From Psychrobacter aquaticus CMS 56 (GTDB taxonomy: Bacteria > Pseudomonadota > Gammaproteobacteria > Pseudomonadales > Moraxellaceae), in contig NZ_AUSW01000014.1 in assembly GCF_000471625.1 (NCBI RefSeq), positions 52,430 to 116,429 on the forward strand: DNA of 64,000 nt. The letters run 5' to 3'. Both the position numbers and the translations under genes were made by a program. Positions within the stretch are counted from its first letter, which is position 1; every line of letters starts with the position of its first letter. Shown here in pieces: positions 47,601-56,792 of the stretch. Under the pieces are notes generated by a model. That model ran no database searches and was not told the origin of the DNA. It saw nothing but the letters and a program-made list of their open reading frames with translations.

Positions 47601-48608
47601 ATGATGCTAAATGCAACTGAGTTTCTAACGCCGAATGCCATTAATGTGGATACGGTTAATGAAACGATTGCGAAAGTCACGCTCGAACCGTTAGAACGCG
47701 GCTTTGGGCATACCCTAGGTAATGCTCTGCGTCGCATCTTGTTATCTTCATTACCTGGTGCTGCAGTCATTGAAGCTGAGATTGATGGTGTTGACCATGA
47801 ATACTCAACGCTTGAAGGACTACAAGAAGATGTACTTGACTTGCTTTTGAACCTAAAAGGTTTGGCAATTACGCTTCATGACCAAAATGAAGTATTTTTG
47901 ACCTTGGATAAACAAGGTCCAGGCACTATTACTGCTGCAGACATCGCGTTACCGCACAATGTTGACATCATCAATCCAGAATTGGTCTTGGGTACATTGA
48001 GCGATCGTGGTCATCTTAAGATGCGTTTGCGTGTAGTGATGGGTCGTGGATATGAGCCAGCAAACCAGCGCCGTGAAGATGGTGACACTAAAGCAATTGG
48101 ACGTTTAAAGCTTGATGCAAGTTTTAGTCCTGTACTTCGTGTTGCTTATCAGGTTGAGAACGCTCGTGTAGAGCAGCGTACTGATCTTGATCGTCTTATC
48201 ATTGAGCTTGAAACTAATGGCACTATAGATCCAGAAGAAGCAATTCGTAAAGCAGCCACTATTTTACAACAACAGATTTCTATCTTTGTTGACCTAGAAG
48301 CTGAAGAAGCGCCTGAGCCTGTGAAAGAAAAAGAAGAGGTTGATCCGGTGCTATTACGCCCTGTGGACGATCTTGAACTAACGGTTCGCTCAGCCAACTG
48401 CTTGAAAGCTGAAAACATTTACTATATCGGTGATTTGGTACAGCGTTCAGAGACTGAACTACTAAAAACCCCAAATCTTGGTAAGAAATCATTAACGGAA
48501 ATCAAAGACGTGTTAGCGTCTAAAGATTTGGAGCTTGGTATGCGCCTAGATAACTGGCCACCAGCTGATTTACGTGTTGATGATCGCTTTTCTTATCGTA
48601 GCCGTTAA
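47601..48608 (+). CDS. rpoA: RNA polymerase alpha subunit
   Basis: Scaffold for RNA polymerase assembly; its C-terminal domain binds UP elements and activators. 335 aa. N-terminal domain text: [29 protein letters not shown] near 34-62; the C-terminal domain has [44 protein letters not shown] near 264-310. An acidic linker connects them. Start ATG 47601 or 47604. It lies between rpsD and rplQ as usual. Confidence 0.98.
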   Translation: MMLNATEFLTPNAINVDTVNETIAKVTLEPLERGFGHTLGNALRRILLSSLPGAAVIEAEIDGVDHEYSTLEGLQEDVLDLLLNLKGLAITLHDQNEVFLTLDKQGPGTITAADIALPHNVDIINPELVLGTLSDRGHLKMRLRVVMGRGYEPANQRREDGDTKAIGRLKLDASFSPVLRVAYQVENARVEQRTDLDRLIIELETNGTIDPEEAIRKAATILQQQISIFVDLEAEEAPEPVKEKEEVDPVLLRPVDDLELTVRSANCLKAENIYYIGDLVQRSETELLKTPNLGKKSLTEIKDVLASKDLELGMRLDNWPPADLRVDDRFSYRSR

Positions 48609-48627
48609 ACTTTAAGGATTTTTGACT

Positions 48628-48987
48628 ATGCGCCATCGTAAGAGTGGAGTCAAGCTGGGTCGTACCGGCAGTCATCGTAAGGCAATGTTTCAGAACATGA
48701 CCAACTCATTATTTGAGCATGAACTGATTAAAACAACTTTACCAAAAGCTAAAGAATTACGTCGCGTTGCCGAGCCATTGATCACTATGGCTAAAGAAGA
48801 CAGCGTTGCTAACCGTCGTTTAGCATTCAGTCGTATGCGTAGCAAAGCTATGGTAGGCAAATTATTTGGCACGTTAGGTCCTCGTTACCAGACACGTCCA
48901 GGTGGTTATTTGCGTATCGTAAAATGTGGTTACCGTGATGGTGACAATGCGCCAATGGCTTATGTAGAATTGGTTGATCGTGACTAG
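48628..48987 (+). CDS. rplQ: 50S ribosomal protein L17
   Basis: Large-subunit protein near the tunnel exit. 119 aa from ATG 48628 ([24 protein letters not shown]), with AAGGA 9 nt upstream; an in-frame TTG at 48622 is not needed. C-terminal text: [24 protein letters not shown]. Last gene of the alpha operon, followed by a strong terminator. Confidence 0.98.
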   Translation: MRHRKSGVKLGRTGSHRKAMFQNMTNSLFEHELIKTTLPKAKELRRVAEPLITMAKEDSVANRRLAFSRMRSKAMVGKLFGTLGPRYQTRPGGYLRIVKCGYRDGDNAPMAYVELVDRD

Positions 48988-49012
48988 TTTTACACTGAAA
49001 ATATAAACTTAT

Positions 49013-49044
49013 AAAAAAGCTCCAATTGAATTGGAGCTTTTTTA
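49013..49044 (+). terminator. Terminator of the alpha operon
   Basis: AAAAAAGCTCCAA (49013-49025) pairs with TTGGAGCTTTTTT (49031-49043) around a 5-nt loop. It can act in both directions, and so also for the converging yciO-like gene. Confidence 0.9.
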
Positions 49045-49072
49045 TGGGCGATTCTTTATTATTTTCTAATCA

Positions 49073-49693
49073 TTATAGTACTAATGAATCGACATTGGCT
49101 GCACCTTGTCTTATCACTTCAGGCTGACTGCTGGTCATATCTACAATGGTTGTTAACTTGGTAGTTTTGACACCCGCATTAATCAAACCGTCTATCTGAT
49201 TGCCCAGTAACTCTTCAATTTCGAATGGATCGTCGATTATATCATCTCTATTAGGTAGTATTAATGAGCTGGTTAAGATTGGTTCATCCATCGCTTCCAA
49301 AAGTGCCTGCGCAATAGGATTGCTAGGTACGCGAATACCGATGGTTTTTTTCTTCGCATGAGCAAGTTTTTTTGGTACGTCTTTTGTGGCATTTAGGATG
49401 AAAGTAATAGGTGCTGGGGTATGTGCTTTGAGTTGTTTGAATTGTACATTGTCTACACTAGCGTAGTTGGCAATCTCGCTTAAGTCACGGCACAATAAGG
49501 TAAACTGGTGTTTGTCATCAAGCTCTCGAATTTGCTTGAGCTTTTCTAATGCGTCTTTTGCACCCAAGCGACAACCAAAAGCATAACTGGTATCAGTGGG
49601 ATAGATGATTAATAGGTCTTTACGCAATAGATCGGCTGCTTGTTCAATCAGGCGTGGTTGTGGGTTGTCTGGATGGATATAAAGTACTTGCAT
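49073..49693 (-). CDS. Sua5/YciO/YrdC family protein (YciO-like)
   Basis: A 206-aa protein of the threonylcarbamoyl-AMP synthase family fold. Text: LLRKDLLIIYPTDTSYAFGCRLGAKDALEKLKQIRELDDKHQFTLLC near 22-68 gives the conserved substrate pocket (the KxR part of the usual motif reads KQIR). PITFILNATKDVPKKL and IGIRVPSNPIAQALLE follow. The single-domain size and YIHPDNPQPRLI start fit the YciO subgroup rather than TsaC or Sua5. YciO-type proteins have weak or unknown activity. It converges on rplQ. Confidence 0.87.
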   Translation of the reverse strand: MQVLYIHPDNPQPRLIEQAADLLRKDLLIIYPTDTSYAFGCRLGAKDALEKLKQIRELDDKHQFTLLCRDLSEIANYASVDNVQFKQLKAHTPAPITFILNATKDVPKKLAHAKKKTIGIRVPSNPIAQALLEAMDEPILTSSLILPNRDDIIDDPFEIEELLGNQIDGLINAGVKTTKLTTIVDMTSSQPEVIRQGAANVDSLVL

Positions 49694-49913
49694 AATGGTT
49701 CCTTATTTTATAGTTATTGGTTTTTAGCCATTAAGATATATGTGCTTTCATGAAATGTATATATCATCATTTAGATGACGATCAATTGCATTTAAGATAC
49801 CTACCAGTATAGCGTAAAGAAAATATAATTTTAGTGACGTGGCGTTACTGTCCGTTGGGAATCGTTAACGATAGAACAGTAAAGTTAAACAGTTAGCTTT
49901 GAGCTGATTGAGA

Positions 49914-50639
49914 TTAATCAGAAGCACAAACCATTAACAAAGTGTGCAACAAGATTTTGGCATCACGTGGTAGGGTATGTGGCTTTGTAATGTACTCTTT
50001 AGCTTGTAGATAAACGTCACTAGTGAAAGTACTGCCTTTAGTGTCAAATTCTGCAAACAAATTGTCCTGCGACACTTGGAACTCTCGTCCGCAAGCGAGG
50101 GTAAACAGGCACTCCAGTGCTTGTGGTTTAATTTCTACACGCTCAAAAGCTTGCTGTTGGGCTGCTGAGCGTCCATCTGGTGCATACCAGTAGCCAAAAT
50201 CACTAAGTGCTCTACGCGCTTTACCAGCGATGCACCAATGGCTTAATTCATGCAGCGCACTGGCAAAAAAACCATGCGCAAATTCAATTCTTGCTGGTTC
50301 ATTATGTTGATGAGGGAAGTATTCTGGTTCTCCAGCACTGCGAGTTAATAAGACTTTTTGATCATCAAATAAGACATTGAATAATTTCATAAGCCAGTCT
50401 GTCGCCGCTCTTTCATTTTGATCTAATGCTTGTTGAGCGTTATCATATATTTTCACGCTAGAGAGTCTTTGCCATTCTTTTTTCCATTCGCTTAAATGTT
50501 CATCTCGTTTAAAAATTAATGAGGCGGGAGCATTTTCTTGAATATGGTTTGTCAGATCGGTCAGATGTTGCAGTAGATTATTGGCTTCGATATCAGATAG
50601 CAAGTTAGAAAAATTAGTTTGATTGTTGAATGAGCTCAT
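49914..50639 (-). CDS. epmC: Elongation factor P hydroxylase
   Basis: Hydroxylates the beta-lysylated lysine of EF-P, the last step of that modification (YfcM/EpmC). 241 aa, longer than E. coli (182) because of an N-terminal region of about 60 residues. Core text: ARIEFAHGFFASALHELSHWCIAGKARR, with HELSH supplying a metal-type HxxxH motif, DFGYWYAPDGRSAAQQQAFERVEIKPQALECLF, and a final VSQDNL segment. The start is taken at ATG 50639; a TTG at 50657 is possible and no strong ribosome-binding site is seen for either. It implies EF-P, EpmA and EpmB elsewhere in the genome. Confidence 0.9.
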   Translation of the reverse strand: MSSFNNQTNFSNLLSDIEANNLLQHLTDLTNHIQENAPASLIFKRDEHLSEWKKEWQRLSSVKIYDNAQQALDQNERAATDWLMKLFNVLFDDQKVLLTRSAGEPEYFPHQHNEPARIEFAHGFFASALHELSHWCIAGKARRALSDFGYWYAPDGRSAAQQQAFERVEIKPQALECLFTLACGREFQVSQDNLFAEFDTKGSTFTSDVYLQAKEYITKPHTLPRDAKILLHTLLMVCASD

Positions 50640-50792
50640 AGATAAAATACTGATCAAATAGAGAATAAGGAATAGGAGACTAAAACAACCTAGAGATAAA
50701 AAAATATTAACACACTAGCGCTGGCGCAGCTCGGCGCTTTCCATTAGTATGGCAGGCAATATTATACATCGTTTTTATGAATGAGGTCGCGC

Positions 50793-51386
50793 ATGTCAAG
50801 CACTCCAGCAATTAAACCGTCAGCACTTCAAGCCGACAATAAAAAAGCGCCTGTATCTACCAGCATGCCTGAGCATATTTCTTTGGATAAGTGGGCGGAT
50901 GCGGGTTTCGAATGGTCAGGAGAGGTCGAGCCAAACTCTTTTGATCGTCTTGCTGCCACCCTAAGTACTGAGCATGAGCAGTCAAAAACACAGTTAGATG
51001 CTCATTTGTATCGCCGTAATAACGTCTTGCATTTAGCATTTACACTGACAGGTGAAGTCTGGTTAACTTGCCAACGCTGTCTACAACCAGTCGCTATAGA
51101 TTTGTCTGATGATTATGATGTTGCGCTACTTGAAAATGACAGCCAGGTGCGCTCAGTTAATGAAGAGCAAGATTATTTATTGCTCGATGAAGTCGTTACT
51201 GAGCAATCACCAGAGCGCTTATTACCATTCAAGAAACTGGTAGAAGATGAGATATTGCTCAAAACTCCAATGGCACCAAAACATGATGATTGTGAAATGT
51301 CGGTTGAGCAGTTTGGTGAAATACCAGAAGAAGAAGAGAGTGAAAATCCATTTGCTGCGTTGGCTTCGCTAAAAGGCAAGCTATAA
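50793..51386 (+). CDS. yceD: YceD family protein (DUF177)
   Basis: A 197-aa protein needed in enterics for normal 23S rRNA levels, almost always found just before rpmF. Text: ISLDKWADAGFEWSGEV near the N-terminus, a core LTGEVWLTCQRCLQPVAIDLSDDYDVALL with the paired cysteines, LDEVVTEQSPERLLPFKKLVEDEILLKTPMAPKH, and the end ENPFAALASLKGKL, a hallmark. The start is at ATG 50793, with GAGG 6 nt upstream; ATG 50781 overlaps that site. It is about 20 residues longer than usual at the N-terminus. A 311-bp gap with a TATAAT (51476-51481) separates it from rpmF. Confidence 0.92.
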   Translation: MSSTPAIKPSALQADNKKAPVSTSMPEHISLDKWADAGFEWSGEVEPNSFDRLAATLSTEHEQSKTQLDAHLYRRNNVLHLAFTLTGEVWLTCQRCLQPVAIDLSDDYDVALLENDSQVRSVNEEQDYLLLDEVVTEQSPERLLPFKKLVEDEILLKTPMAPKHDDCEMSVEQFGEIPEEEESENPFAALASLKGKL

Positions 51387-51697
51387 AAGTGATTTGTTTA
51401 ATGTATTTAAGTGTCTTTTATTAGCTTTGTGCAGAAGAGTGAAAGGCAGGGCTTTATTAATTGAATAAACATGCGTATAATATCCGGTTTATTGCATTCG
51501 AGCAACCTGTTGCTTGCTGATAGAAGCTGACTGATTGAATTTTTTATAAATTTTAGATGAAGTCAGCGCTTTATGTGAGCGACAATCTATTTAACTAATG
51601 ATGCTTAAGACTTAGGTTGTTGTGATTATATAGCCTCTGTCAGTATCGACTAAAGCTGAATTTCAAGCTTATCCCTTTTAAGTATAGGAGCTATATC
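51387..51697. other. Gap between yceD and rpmF
   Basis: No gene is seen. TATAAT at 51476-51481, preceded by TG four bases before it, is a plausible promoter for rpmF; no clear -35 and no terminator are recognised. Confidence 0.35.
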
Positions 51698-51880
51698 ATG
51701 GCTGTTCAAAAAAGTCGTAAAAGCCGTTCTCGTCGTGACATGCGCCGTTCACATCATCGTATGGAAATTGCTGAGCTAAGCGTAGATGCAACTACTGGTG
51801 AAAAACATCGCCGTCATCACATGACTAAAGATGGTTTCTACCGTGGTCGTCAGTTATTCAAAGTCAGCCAAGACGTCTAA
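51698..51880 (+). CDS. rpmF: 50S ribosomal protein L32
   Basis: Small large-subunit protein, 60 aa. Text: [54 protein letters not shown]. It contains no cysteine, so it is the zinc-free form, unlike the zinc-binding L36 in this window. AGGAG is 8 nt before the ATG. The plsX and fabH genes that often follow rpmF are absent here. Confidence 0.97.
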   Translation: MAVQKSRKSRSRRDMRRSHHRMEIAELSVDATTGEKHRRHHMTKDGFYRGRQLFKVSQDV

Positions 51881-51912
51881 GACATTGGCTGTATGATGGC
51901 TTGGGCGAAGTA

Positions 51913-51972
51913 ATGATAGTACTGGTGACTGTTGTTATCTTTGTCTGGCTGTTGTTAGGCAATCAGTTTTGA
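51913..51972 (+). CDS. Possible 19-residue membrane microprotein
   Basis: ATG to TGA gives 19 residues, M-I-V-L-V-T-V-V-I-F-V-W-L-L-L-G then N-Q-F: one uninterrupted hydrophobic helix of about 16 residues. It lies 32 bp after rpmF and ends just before the rpmF terminator, so it would be on the same transcript. The ribosome-binding site is weak (CGAAG). It could be chance. Confidence 0.25.
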   Translation: MIVLVTVVIFVWLLLGNQF

Positions 51973-51977
51973 GTTAA

Positions 51978-52033
51978 AAAAAGCCAAGTTATTTCGCTAT
52001 CATATATTATGTAGCTGGATAACTTGGCTTTTT
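51978..52033 (+). terminator. Terminator after rpmF
   Basis: A 15-bp stem (51978-51992 with 52019-52033) carries a GCCAAG/CTTGGC core, a 26-nt loop, and A/T runs outside. The long loop makes it less standard, but the stem is perfect. Confidence 0.75.
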
Positions 52034-52338
52034 GTTATTTGAGATTTAGATTGTTGTCTCACTAAGTTCTATGGTTAGTACTTGAAAAATACGCTGATAT
52101 AATGAATACTTTTAACTTGGATGGCGCTCTGCTACTGTTGTTCAGTTTGCATTCGCTATGATAATAGAGTGTGTCAGTGTATAGTTGACAGACAATCTGT
52201 GCTTTGCAAAAGAACGCTATTTTAAGATTGTCTTTTCTTTGAATTGATTATCGTAAAGTAGTAGTTTGTATGAAATCTAATAATATAATACCCTCAGTGT
52301 TTTTAGGGATATTTGTAATCAACTAAGGAATATTGGTT
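52034..52338. other. Upstream region of fabD
   Basis: No gene is seen. TTGACA at 52185-52190 overlaps an interrupted TGTCA/TGACA repeat (52175-52190), but no -10 at the right distance was found; the promoter of fabD is probably within this stretch. Confidence 0.35.
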
Positions 52339-53307
52339 ATGGCGTCTGTACCCGATATGGTAAAAAAGCAACCCGTTCGTATCGCGGTCATTTTTCCTGG
52401 ACAAGGCTCTCAAGCAGTCGCGATGACGAGTGAGCTTGCTGATATTTATCCAGAGATACGTGATACTTTTACCGAAGCGAGTGATGCGCTTGGTGAGGAT
52501 TTATGGGCAATCTGTCAAGATGAAGAAAAACTCAATCAAACCCAATACACTCAGCCTGCACTACTAACCGCTAGCATTGCAATTTGGCGTGTCTTACAAC
52601 AAAAAATAAAAGAAAAGCCATGTTATTTAGCTGGTCACTCTCTAGGCGAATACAGTGCTCTGTGTGCCGCCAATGTTATATCGCTTGGTGATGCAGTAAA
52701 TCTAGTACATAAGCGTGGCCAGCTGATGCAAGAGGCGGTCGTTGGCGTCGATACTGCGATGGCTGCCGTACTGGGACTTGAAGATAACAGAGTAGAAAAC
52801 CTGTGCGAGCAAGCGACTGAACATGTCGACGGTGCTATTGTTGGTGCTGCCAACTTTAATAGCCCAGGACAAGTGGTCATATCGGGTAATGCTGCGGGCG
52901 TTAATGCGGTGATCGATAAAGTAAAAAATACTGGCAAAAAATCTGTGCCTCTAAAAGTGAGTGTGCCATCTCATTGTGCATTGATGCAACCTGCAAGCAA
53001 TGCCTTGGCTGAAATATTAGCAGGCATCAAGTTCGATCAAGCAACCATTCCTGTTATTCAAAATCGCTATGCACGCGTCGAGACCAGTGCGGTAGGCATT
53101 AAGCAAGCATTAACTGAGCAACTAAGTGAGCCTGTATTGTGGTCGAAAACCATGCAAGAGCTGGCTGACAAGCAAATTAACATATTAATCGAATGTGGCA
53201 GTGGCAACGTACTGAGTAATTTGGCGAAGCGTCAAGCACAGCCAATTACAAGCTATCCTACTGACAAGCCTGCCCGTCTAGAGAAACTATTGGAGGTATT
53301 ATTATGA
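52339..53307 (+). CDS. fabD: Malonyl-CoA:ACP transacylase
   Basis: Moves malonyl from CoA to acyl carrier protein for fatty-acid synthesis. The N-terminal FPGQGSQAV is at about residues 18-26, and the nucleophile elbow GHSLGEYSAL is near 98-107, with catalytic Ser in GHSLG. The catalytic His lies in VPSHCALM near 211-218. 322 aa from ATG 52339; AAGGA is 10 nt upstream, and the TTG at 52333 is less likely. It overlaps fabG by four bases (ATGA), indicating coupling. Confidence 0.96.
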   Translation: MASVPDMVKKQPVRIAVIFPGQGSQAVAMTSELADIYPEIRDTFTEASDALGEDLWAICQDEEKLNQTQYTQPALLTASIAIWRVLQQKIKEKPCYLAGHSLGEYSALCAANVISLGDAVNLVHKRGQLMQEAVVGVDTAMAAVLGLEDNRVENLCEQATEHVDGAIVGAANFNSPGQVVISGNAAGVNAVIDKVKNTGKKSVPLKVSVPSHCALMQPASNALAEILAGIKFDQATIPVIQNRYARVETSAVGIKQALTEQLSEPVLWSKTMQELADKQINILIECGSGNVLSNLAKRQAQPITSYPTDKPARLEKLLEVLL

Positions 53308-54032
53308 GCCGTACGATTACATTGGTTACTGGCGCTAGCCGCGGTATTGGCAAGGCAGTCGCCAAACGCTTTGCTAAAGAAGGGCATTTTGTCATTGGTA
53401 CAGCGACCACTGAAAAAGGCGCAGAGCTTATTGATGATTACCTTCACGATACTGGCGGTATTGGTCGTGTCTTGGATGTGCGTGATACTGCCCAAATTGA
53501 CAAACTGTTCGAAGAGATTGAAAGCGTTTATGGTGCGGTACAGGTATTGGTTAATAATGCCGGTATCACCCAAGATGGACTGCTGATGCGCATGAAAGAT
53601 GAAGATTGGGAAAATGTCATGGATACCAATTTGACCTCAGTTTATCGCATGAGCAAACGTGCCGTACGCGGTATGATGAAGGCGCGCCGTGGCCGCATCA
53701 TCAATATTACCTCTGTTGTCGCTCAAATGGGTAACGCTGGTCAGTCTAACTATGCTGCGACCAAAGCTGGTGTAGAAGGCTTTAGCCGTACGCTCGCACG
53801 TGAAATTGGCTCACGACAAGTGACGATTAATTGCGTCGCTCCAGGTTTAATCGAGACAGATATGACGGATGAGCTTGATGAACGTCTATTAAATTCTATG
53901 TTAGATGCCGTACCAATCAGTCGTCTTGGTCAACCAGAAGATATCGCCGCCGCAGTGCATTTTTTGGCCAGTGATGAGGCCAGCTATATCACAGGAGCGG
54001 TTCTTCCTGTCAATGGTGGCATGTACATGTAG
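53304..54032 (+). CDS. fabG: 3-oxoacyl-[ACP] reductase
   Basis: NADPH-dependent reductase of the fatty-acid cycle (short-chain dehydrogenase). The cofactor loop TGASRGIG is at residues 9-16, NNAGI at about 86-90, and the catalytic Ser-Tyr-Lys set comes from ITSVVAQMG and SNYAATKAG near 134-157. C-terminal PGLIETDM and YITGAVLPVNGGMYM are typical FabG. 242 aa. GGAGG within fabD serves as its ribosome-binding site. Confidence 0.96.
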   Translation: MSRTITLVTGASRGIGKAVAKRFAKEGHFVIGTATTEKGAELIDDYLHDTGGIGRVLDVRDTAQIDKLFEEIESVYGAVQVLVNNAGITQDGLLMRMKDEDWENVMDTNLTSVYRMSKRAVRGMMKARRGRIINITSVVAQMGNAGQSNYAATKAGVEGFSRTLAREIGSRQVTINCVAPGLIETDMTDELDERLLNSMLDAVPISRLGQPEDIAAAVHFLASDEASYITGAVLPVNGGMYM

Positions 54033-54099
54033 GTAACACACAAGCGTTACACAGTTATAATAAAAAACTGTGTGAACGAGTGTAAACTATAATAAAGAA

Positions 54100-54108
54100 T
54101 GCTATAAT
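54100..54108 (+). promoter_or_regulatory. Extended -10 promoter before acpP
   Basis: TGC followed by TATAAT (54103-54108) fits the extended -10 pattern TGnTATAAT. The -35 region is poor. It lies 195 bp before acpP, giving that abundant protein its own transcript. Confidence 0.55.
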
Positions 54109-54302
54109 GGCGGTTACTTTTATGCCAAAGCCCTGTATTATAGCGAGGCTCTACCAGATATTGGTCAAAACGTATAACTTGTTATAAAGCACTTAGACAG
54201 CCATGCTAGTCTGAAAATCCCATTTTATATACAATGCTATAGAGCCTAATTATAGGGCTATGGCAATCTGTCAAAATTATAGATCAAAAAGGAGAAATCT
54301 AC

Positions 54303-54539
54303 ATGAGTAATGATACCGAGCTAAGAGTTAAAGCTGCAGTAGCTGAGCAATTGGGTATGAACGTTGAAGATATCAGCAATGATGCTTCATTTATGGAAGA
54401 CTTAGGCGCTGATTCGTTAGACCTAGTTGAACTGGTTATGTCATTTGAAAGTGATTTTGGCATTACTATTCCTGATGAAGATTCAGCAGAATTGACCACA
54501 GTTCAAAAAGCAATTGATTATGTACAAGCGCAGCTATAA
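54303..54539 (+). CDS. acpP: Acyl carrier protein
   Basis: Carries growing acyl chains on a phosphopantetheine arm. 78 aa, acidic. The attachment Ser is in [10 protein letters not shown] (about residues 35-44). The four-helix pattern is intact: [49 protein letters not shown] 7 nt before the ATG. Third fatty-acid gene of the fabD-fabG-acpP group, 270 bp after fabG; fabF does not follow here. Confidence 0.97.
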   Translation: MSNDTELRVKAAVAEQLGMNVEDISNDASFMEDLGADSLDLVELVMSFESDFGITIPDEDSAELTTVQKAIDYVQAQL

Positions 54540-54569
54540 TTAGCTACTGGCTCAACAAGATTTATATGA

Positions 54570-54600
54570 CCGCTTATCTTGATAGATAGGCGGTTTTTTT
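54570..54600 (+). terminator. Terminator after acpP
   Basis: A 10-bp stem (54570-54579 with 54584-54593), a 4-nt loop and seven T residues. Confidence 0.85.
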
Positions 54601-54783
54601 ATGACCATACATTAACATAAGCTACGCCAAATCAACATTACTCAACATACTCTTACTATCCATGTCATTTTCCTTTGTCTATACTTGTATCGGTAAAAGC
54701 AGCGAAGTGATGATAGTTAATTATCTGTATCATCACAAAAAAAACGATGAATAATAAATAATAATATTTTAAGGAATAATTAT

Positions 54784-55293
54784 ATGGGTATGTTCAGTTT
54801 TGCAAAAGATATTGGCGATAAGATTTTTAATCGTGATGACGCCAAACATGATGCCAAAGCGGAAACGAAAGCAGATGCTAATACACCAGTACAAAGCAGT
54901 GAGCCTTCTGCTCAATCAGTCGCTAATATATTGCTGCGTCGCATTCAACAGCAAAACCTTAATATCAGCGATCTAAAAATCAAATATAATGGTTCAACAG
55001 ATACTGCGGAAATTAGTGGTAAGGCCAAAACCCAAGCAGACCGTGAAAAAGCGATTATTGCTATTGGCAATGTGCAAAACGTGGCCAAAGTAATCGACAA
55101 TATTGATATCGAAGAAGATGCACCTGAATCTACTATGTACACCGTAAAGTCGGGCGATAGTTTGTCTAAAATTGCGCAAGATGTTTATGGTTCATCAAAT
55201 GACTATATGAAGATTTTTGAAGCCAATCAACCTATGCTTTCTGAGCCTGATAAAATTTATCCAGGTCAAGTGCTACGTATTCCTAAGCCGTAA
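54784..55293 (+). CDS. BON and LysM domain protein (Kbp/YgaU-like)
   Basis: A 169-aa soluble protein with no signal peptide. Layout: residues 1-18 amphipathic start (GMFSFAKDIGDKIF), a charged Ala/Lys linker to about 40, a BON domain at about 45-105, and a LysM domain at about 118-168 (YTVKSGDSLSKIAQDVYG to GQVLRIP). This is the layout of E. coli YgaU/Kbp, a cytoplasmic potassium-binding protein of about 149 aa. The name is by domain order; K+ binding here is inference. AAGGA precedes the ATG. Confidence 0.9.
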   Translation: MGMFSFAKDIGDKIFNRDDAKHDAKAETKADANTPVQSSEPSAQSVANILLRRIQQQNLNISDLKIKYNGSTDTAEISGKAKTQADREKAIIAIGNVQNVAKVIDNIDIEEDAPESTMYTVKSGDSLSKIAQDVYGSSNDYMKIFEANQPMLSEPDKIYPGQVLRIPKP

Positions 55294-55346
55294 TGTTGCT
55301 TTTGGGCTTTTAAAGATGTAAGAATGTTTTAGAAATATAAGCCAAT

Positions 55347-55377
55347 AAAAAATGCCTCTTATTAAGAGGTATTTTTT
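55347..55377. terminator. Bidirectional terminator between the LysM gene and queG
   Basis: AAAAAATGCCTCTT (55347-55360) pairs with 55364-55377 around ATT, one G-T pair, with A and T runs on the flanks. It serves both converging genes. Confidence 0.88.
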
Positions 55378-55408
55378 GGTTTGGGTTTTAGTTTAGATCA
55401 GTAGAAAT

Positions 55409-56641
55409 CTACGATTCAGCCATCTTTAATTTATCGCGCTGTTCAGCTATCGCCCAAGTGATATGTTCATCGAGCATCTCATTATGTACACCCAATTTTG
55501 ATTGTAGTTGCGCGATAGTTTGTTGACTGCCATTCGCATTGCCAAGGCCTATAGTAATATTGCGCAAAAAATTGACATAACCTGTGCGTCGCAGTGGACT
55601 GCCTTCAGTTTTTCTCATAAATTCTTCTTCTGACCATTGCCATAGCTCAAGCAAACTACTGTTATCAAGATTGTGCCGTGGTGCGAAGTCTTCTACAGGC
55701 GTGATATTGGCGTAACGGTTCCATGGACAGATAAGCTGACAATCATCACAACCAAAGACTCGGTTGCCAATCGCATGTCGGTATTTAGTATCAATGATAC
55801 CATCGTGCTCAATAGTCAGGTACGAGATACAAGCAGAAGCATTTAGCTCATAAGGCGCGACAATCGCTTGGGTAGGACAAATATCGATACAAGCGCTGCA
55901 ACTACCACAGTGCTCTTTTACTGGCTCATCATCAGGCAACTCAAGGCTTATAAATAGCTCACCCAGTACAAAAAATGAGCCAGCTTGCTTGTTGATTAAT
56001 AATGTATGCTTTCCTGTCCAGCCAAGGCCAGCTGCCTCTGCAATGGGACGTTCAAAAATGGGCGCAGAATCACTAAAGGGTCTAAAAATAAAATCTTTTT
56101 CTGAGCCAATGTTGAGATGCCGCCATTCAGGCAGCATGGTTTCGATGGTTAATGCCAACTGCTTTAATCGACTACGCATCGTCTTATGATAGTCGCGCCC
56201 TCTGGCATAACGGGCAATGATGCCTTGATTGGGGTGGTCATTGTCACTGATAGTGCGCGGTGTCGGGGTTTGCGTTAGATAATCCATACGCACGCTAATG
56301 ATAGTCTTTGCGCCCTCTACCAACTGTTCAGGATGAGCGCGCAGATGATGGTTATTGTGCATGAACTGCAACTGACCTTCATAGCCTTTATCTAGCCATT
56401 GCTGCAACTGTACAATCTGCTGAGTAAATAGAGGGTGGTGAACGGATAAGAAACCACAGTCAGCAAACCCGAGCGCCTGTGCTTGAGTTTTAATCCATTG
56501 CTTGACATCTGTCGCAGTTGCAAATACCGGCGCATGAGTGATGGCAATCTTTTTTGTCGACGCATCGTTAGGGGTAGAAGATAGCTGCTTGGTTGATAAA
56601 AATGGCAAGTCTGGTTGAGAGTCATTATTCATGTTTGGCAC
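55409..56641 (-). CDS. queG: Epoxyqueuosine reductase
   Basis: Cobalamin- and iron-sulfur-dependent enzyme that reduces epoxyqueuosine to queuosine in tRNA, the last step of the pathway that includes queF. Two 4Fe-4S cluster motifs: CGSCSACIDICPTQAIV (about residues 242-258) and CDDCQLICPWN (about 299-309). N-terminal text AQALGFADCGFLSV and RYARGRDYHKTMRSRLKQL is typical QueG. 410 aa, about 30 longer at the N-terminus than E. coli QueG (379), where the first 33 residues are low complexity. No other gene is co-directional nearby. Confidence 0.95.
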   Translation of the reverse strand: MPNMNNDSQPDLPFLSTKQLSSTPNDASTKKIAITHAPVFATATDVKQWIKTQAQALGFADCGFLSVHHPLFTQQIVQLQQWLDKGYEGQLQFMHNNHHLRAHPEQLVEGAKTIISVRMDYLTQTPTPRTISDNDHPNQGIIARYARGRDYHKTMRSRLKQLALTIETMLPEWRHLNIGSEKDFIFRPFSDSAPIFERPIAEAAGLGWTGKHTLLINKQAGSFFVLGELFISLELPDDEPVKEHCGSCSACIDICPTQAIVAPYELNASACISYLTIEHDGIIDTKYRHAIGNRVFGCDDCQLICPWNRYANITPVEDFAPRHNLDNSSLLELWQWSEEEFMRKTEGSPLRRTGYVNFLRNITIGLGNANGSQQTIAQLQSKLGVHNEMLDEHITWAIAEQRDKLKMAES

Positions 56642-56792
56642 TAGGTATTGAAGTAAATACCGTTATGATAAGCCTGTGAGCGAAGAGCGCAAGCATAAAA
56701 GCAAATAAACTCGTATTCATATTGATACATAAGTCAAAGTAAGCTTTTGCTAAGCTAATATAAGTAAAAAATTAACGCAATATAAAATACTA

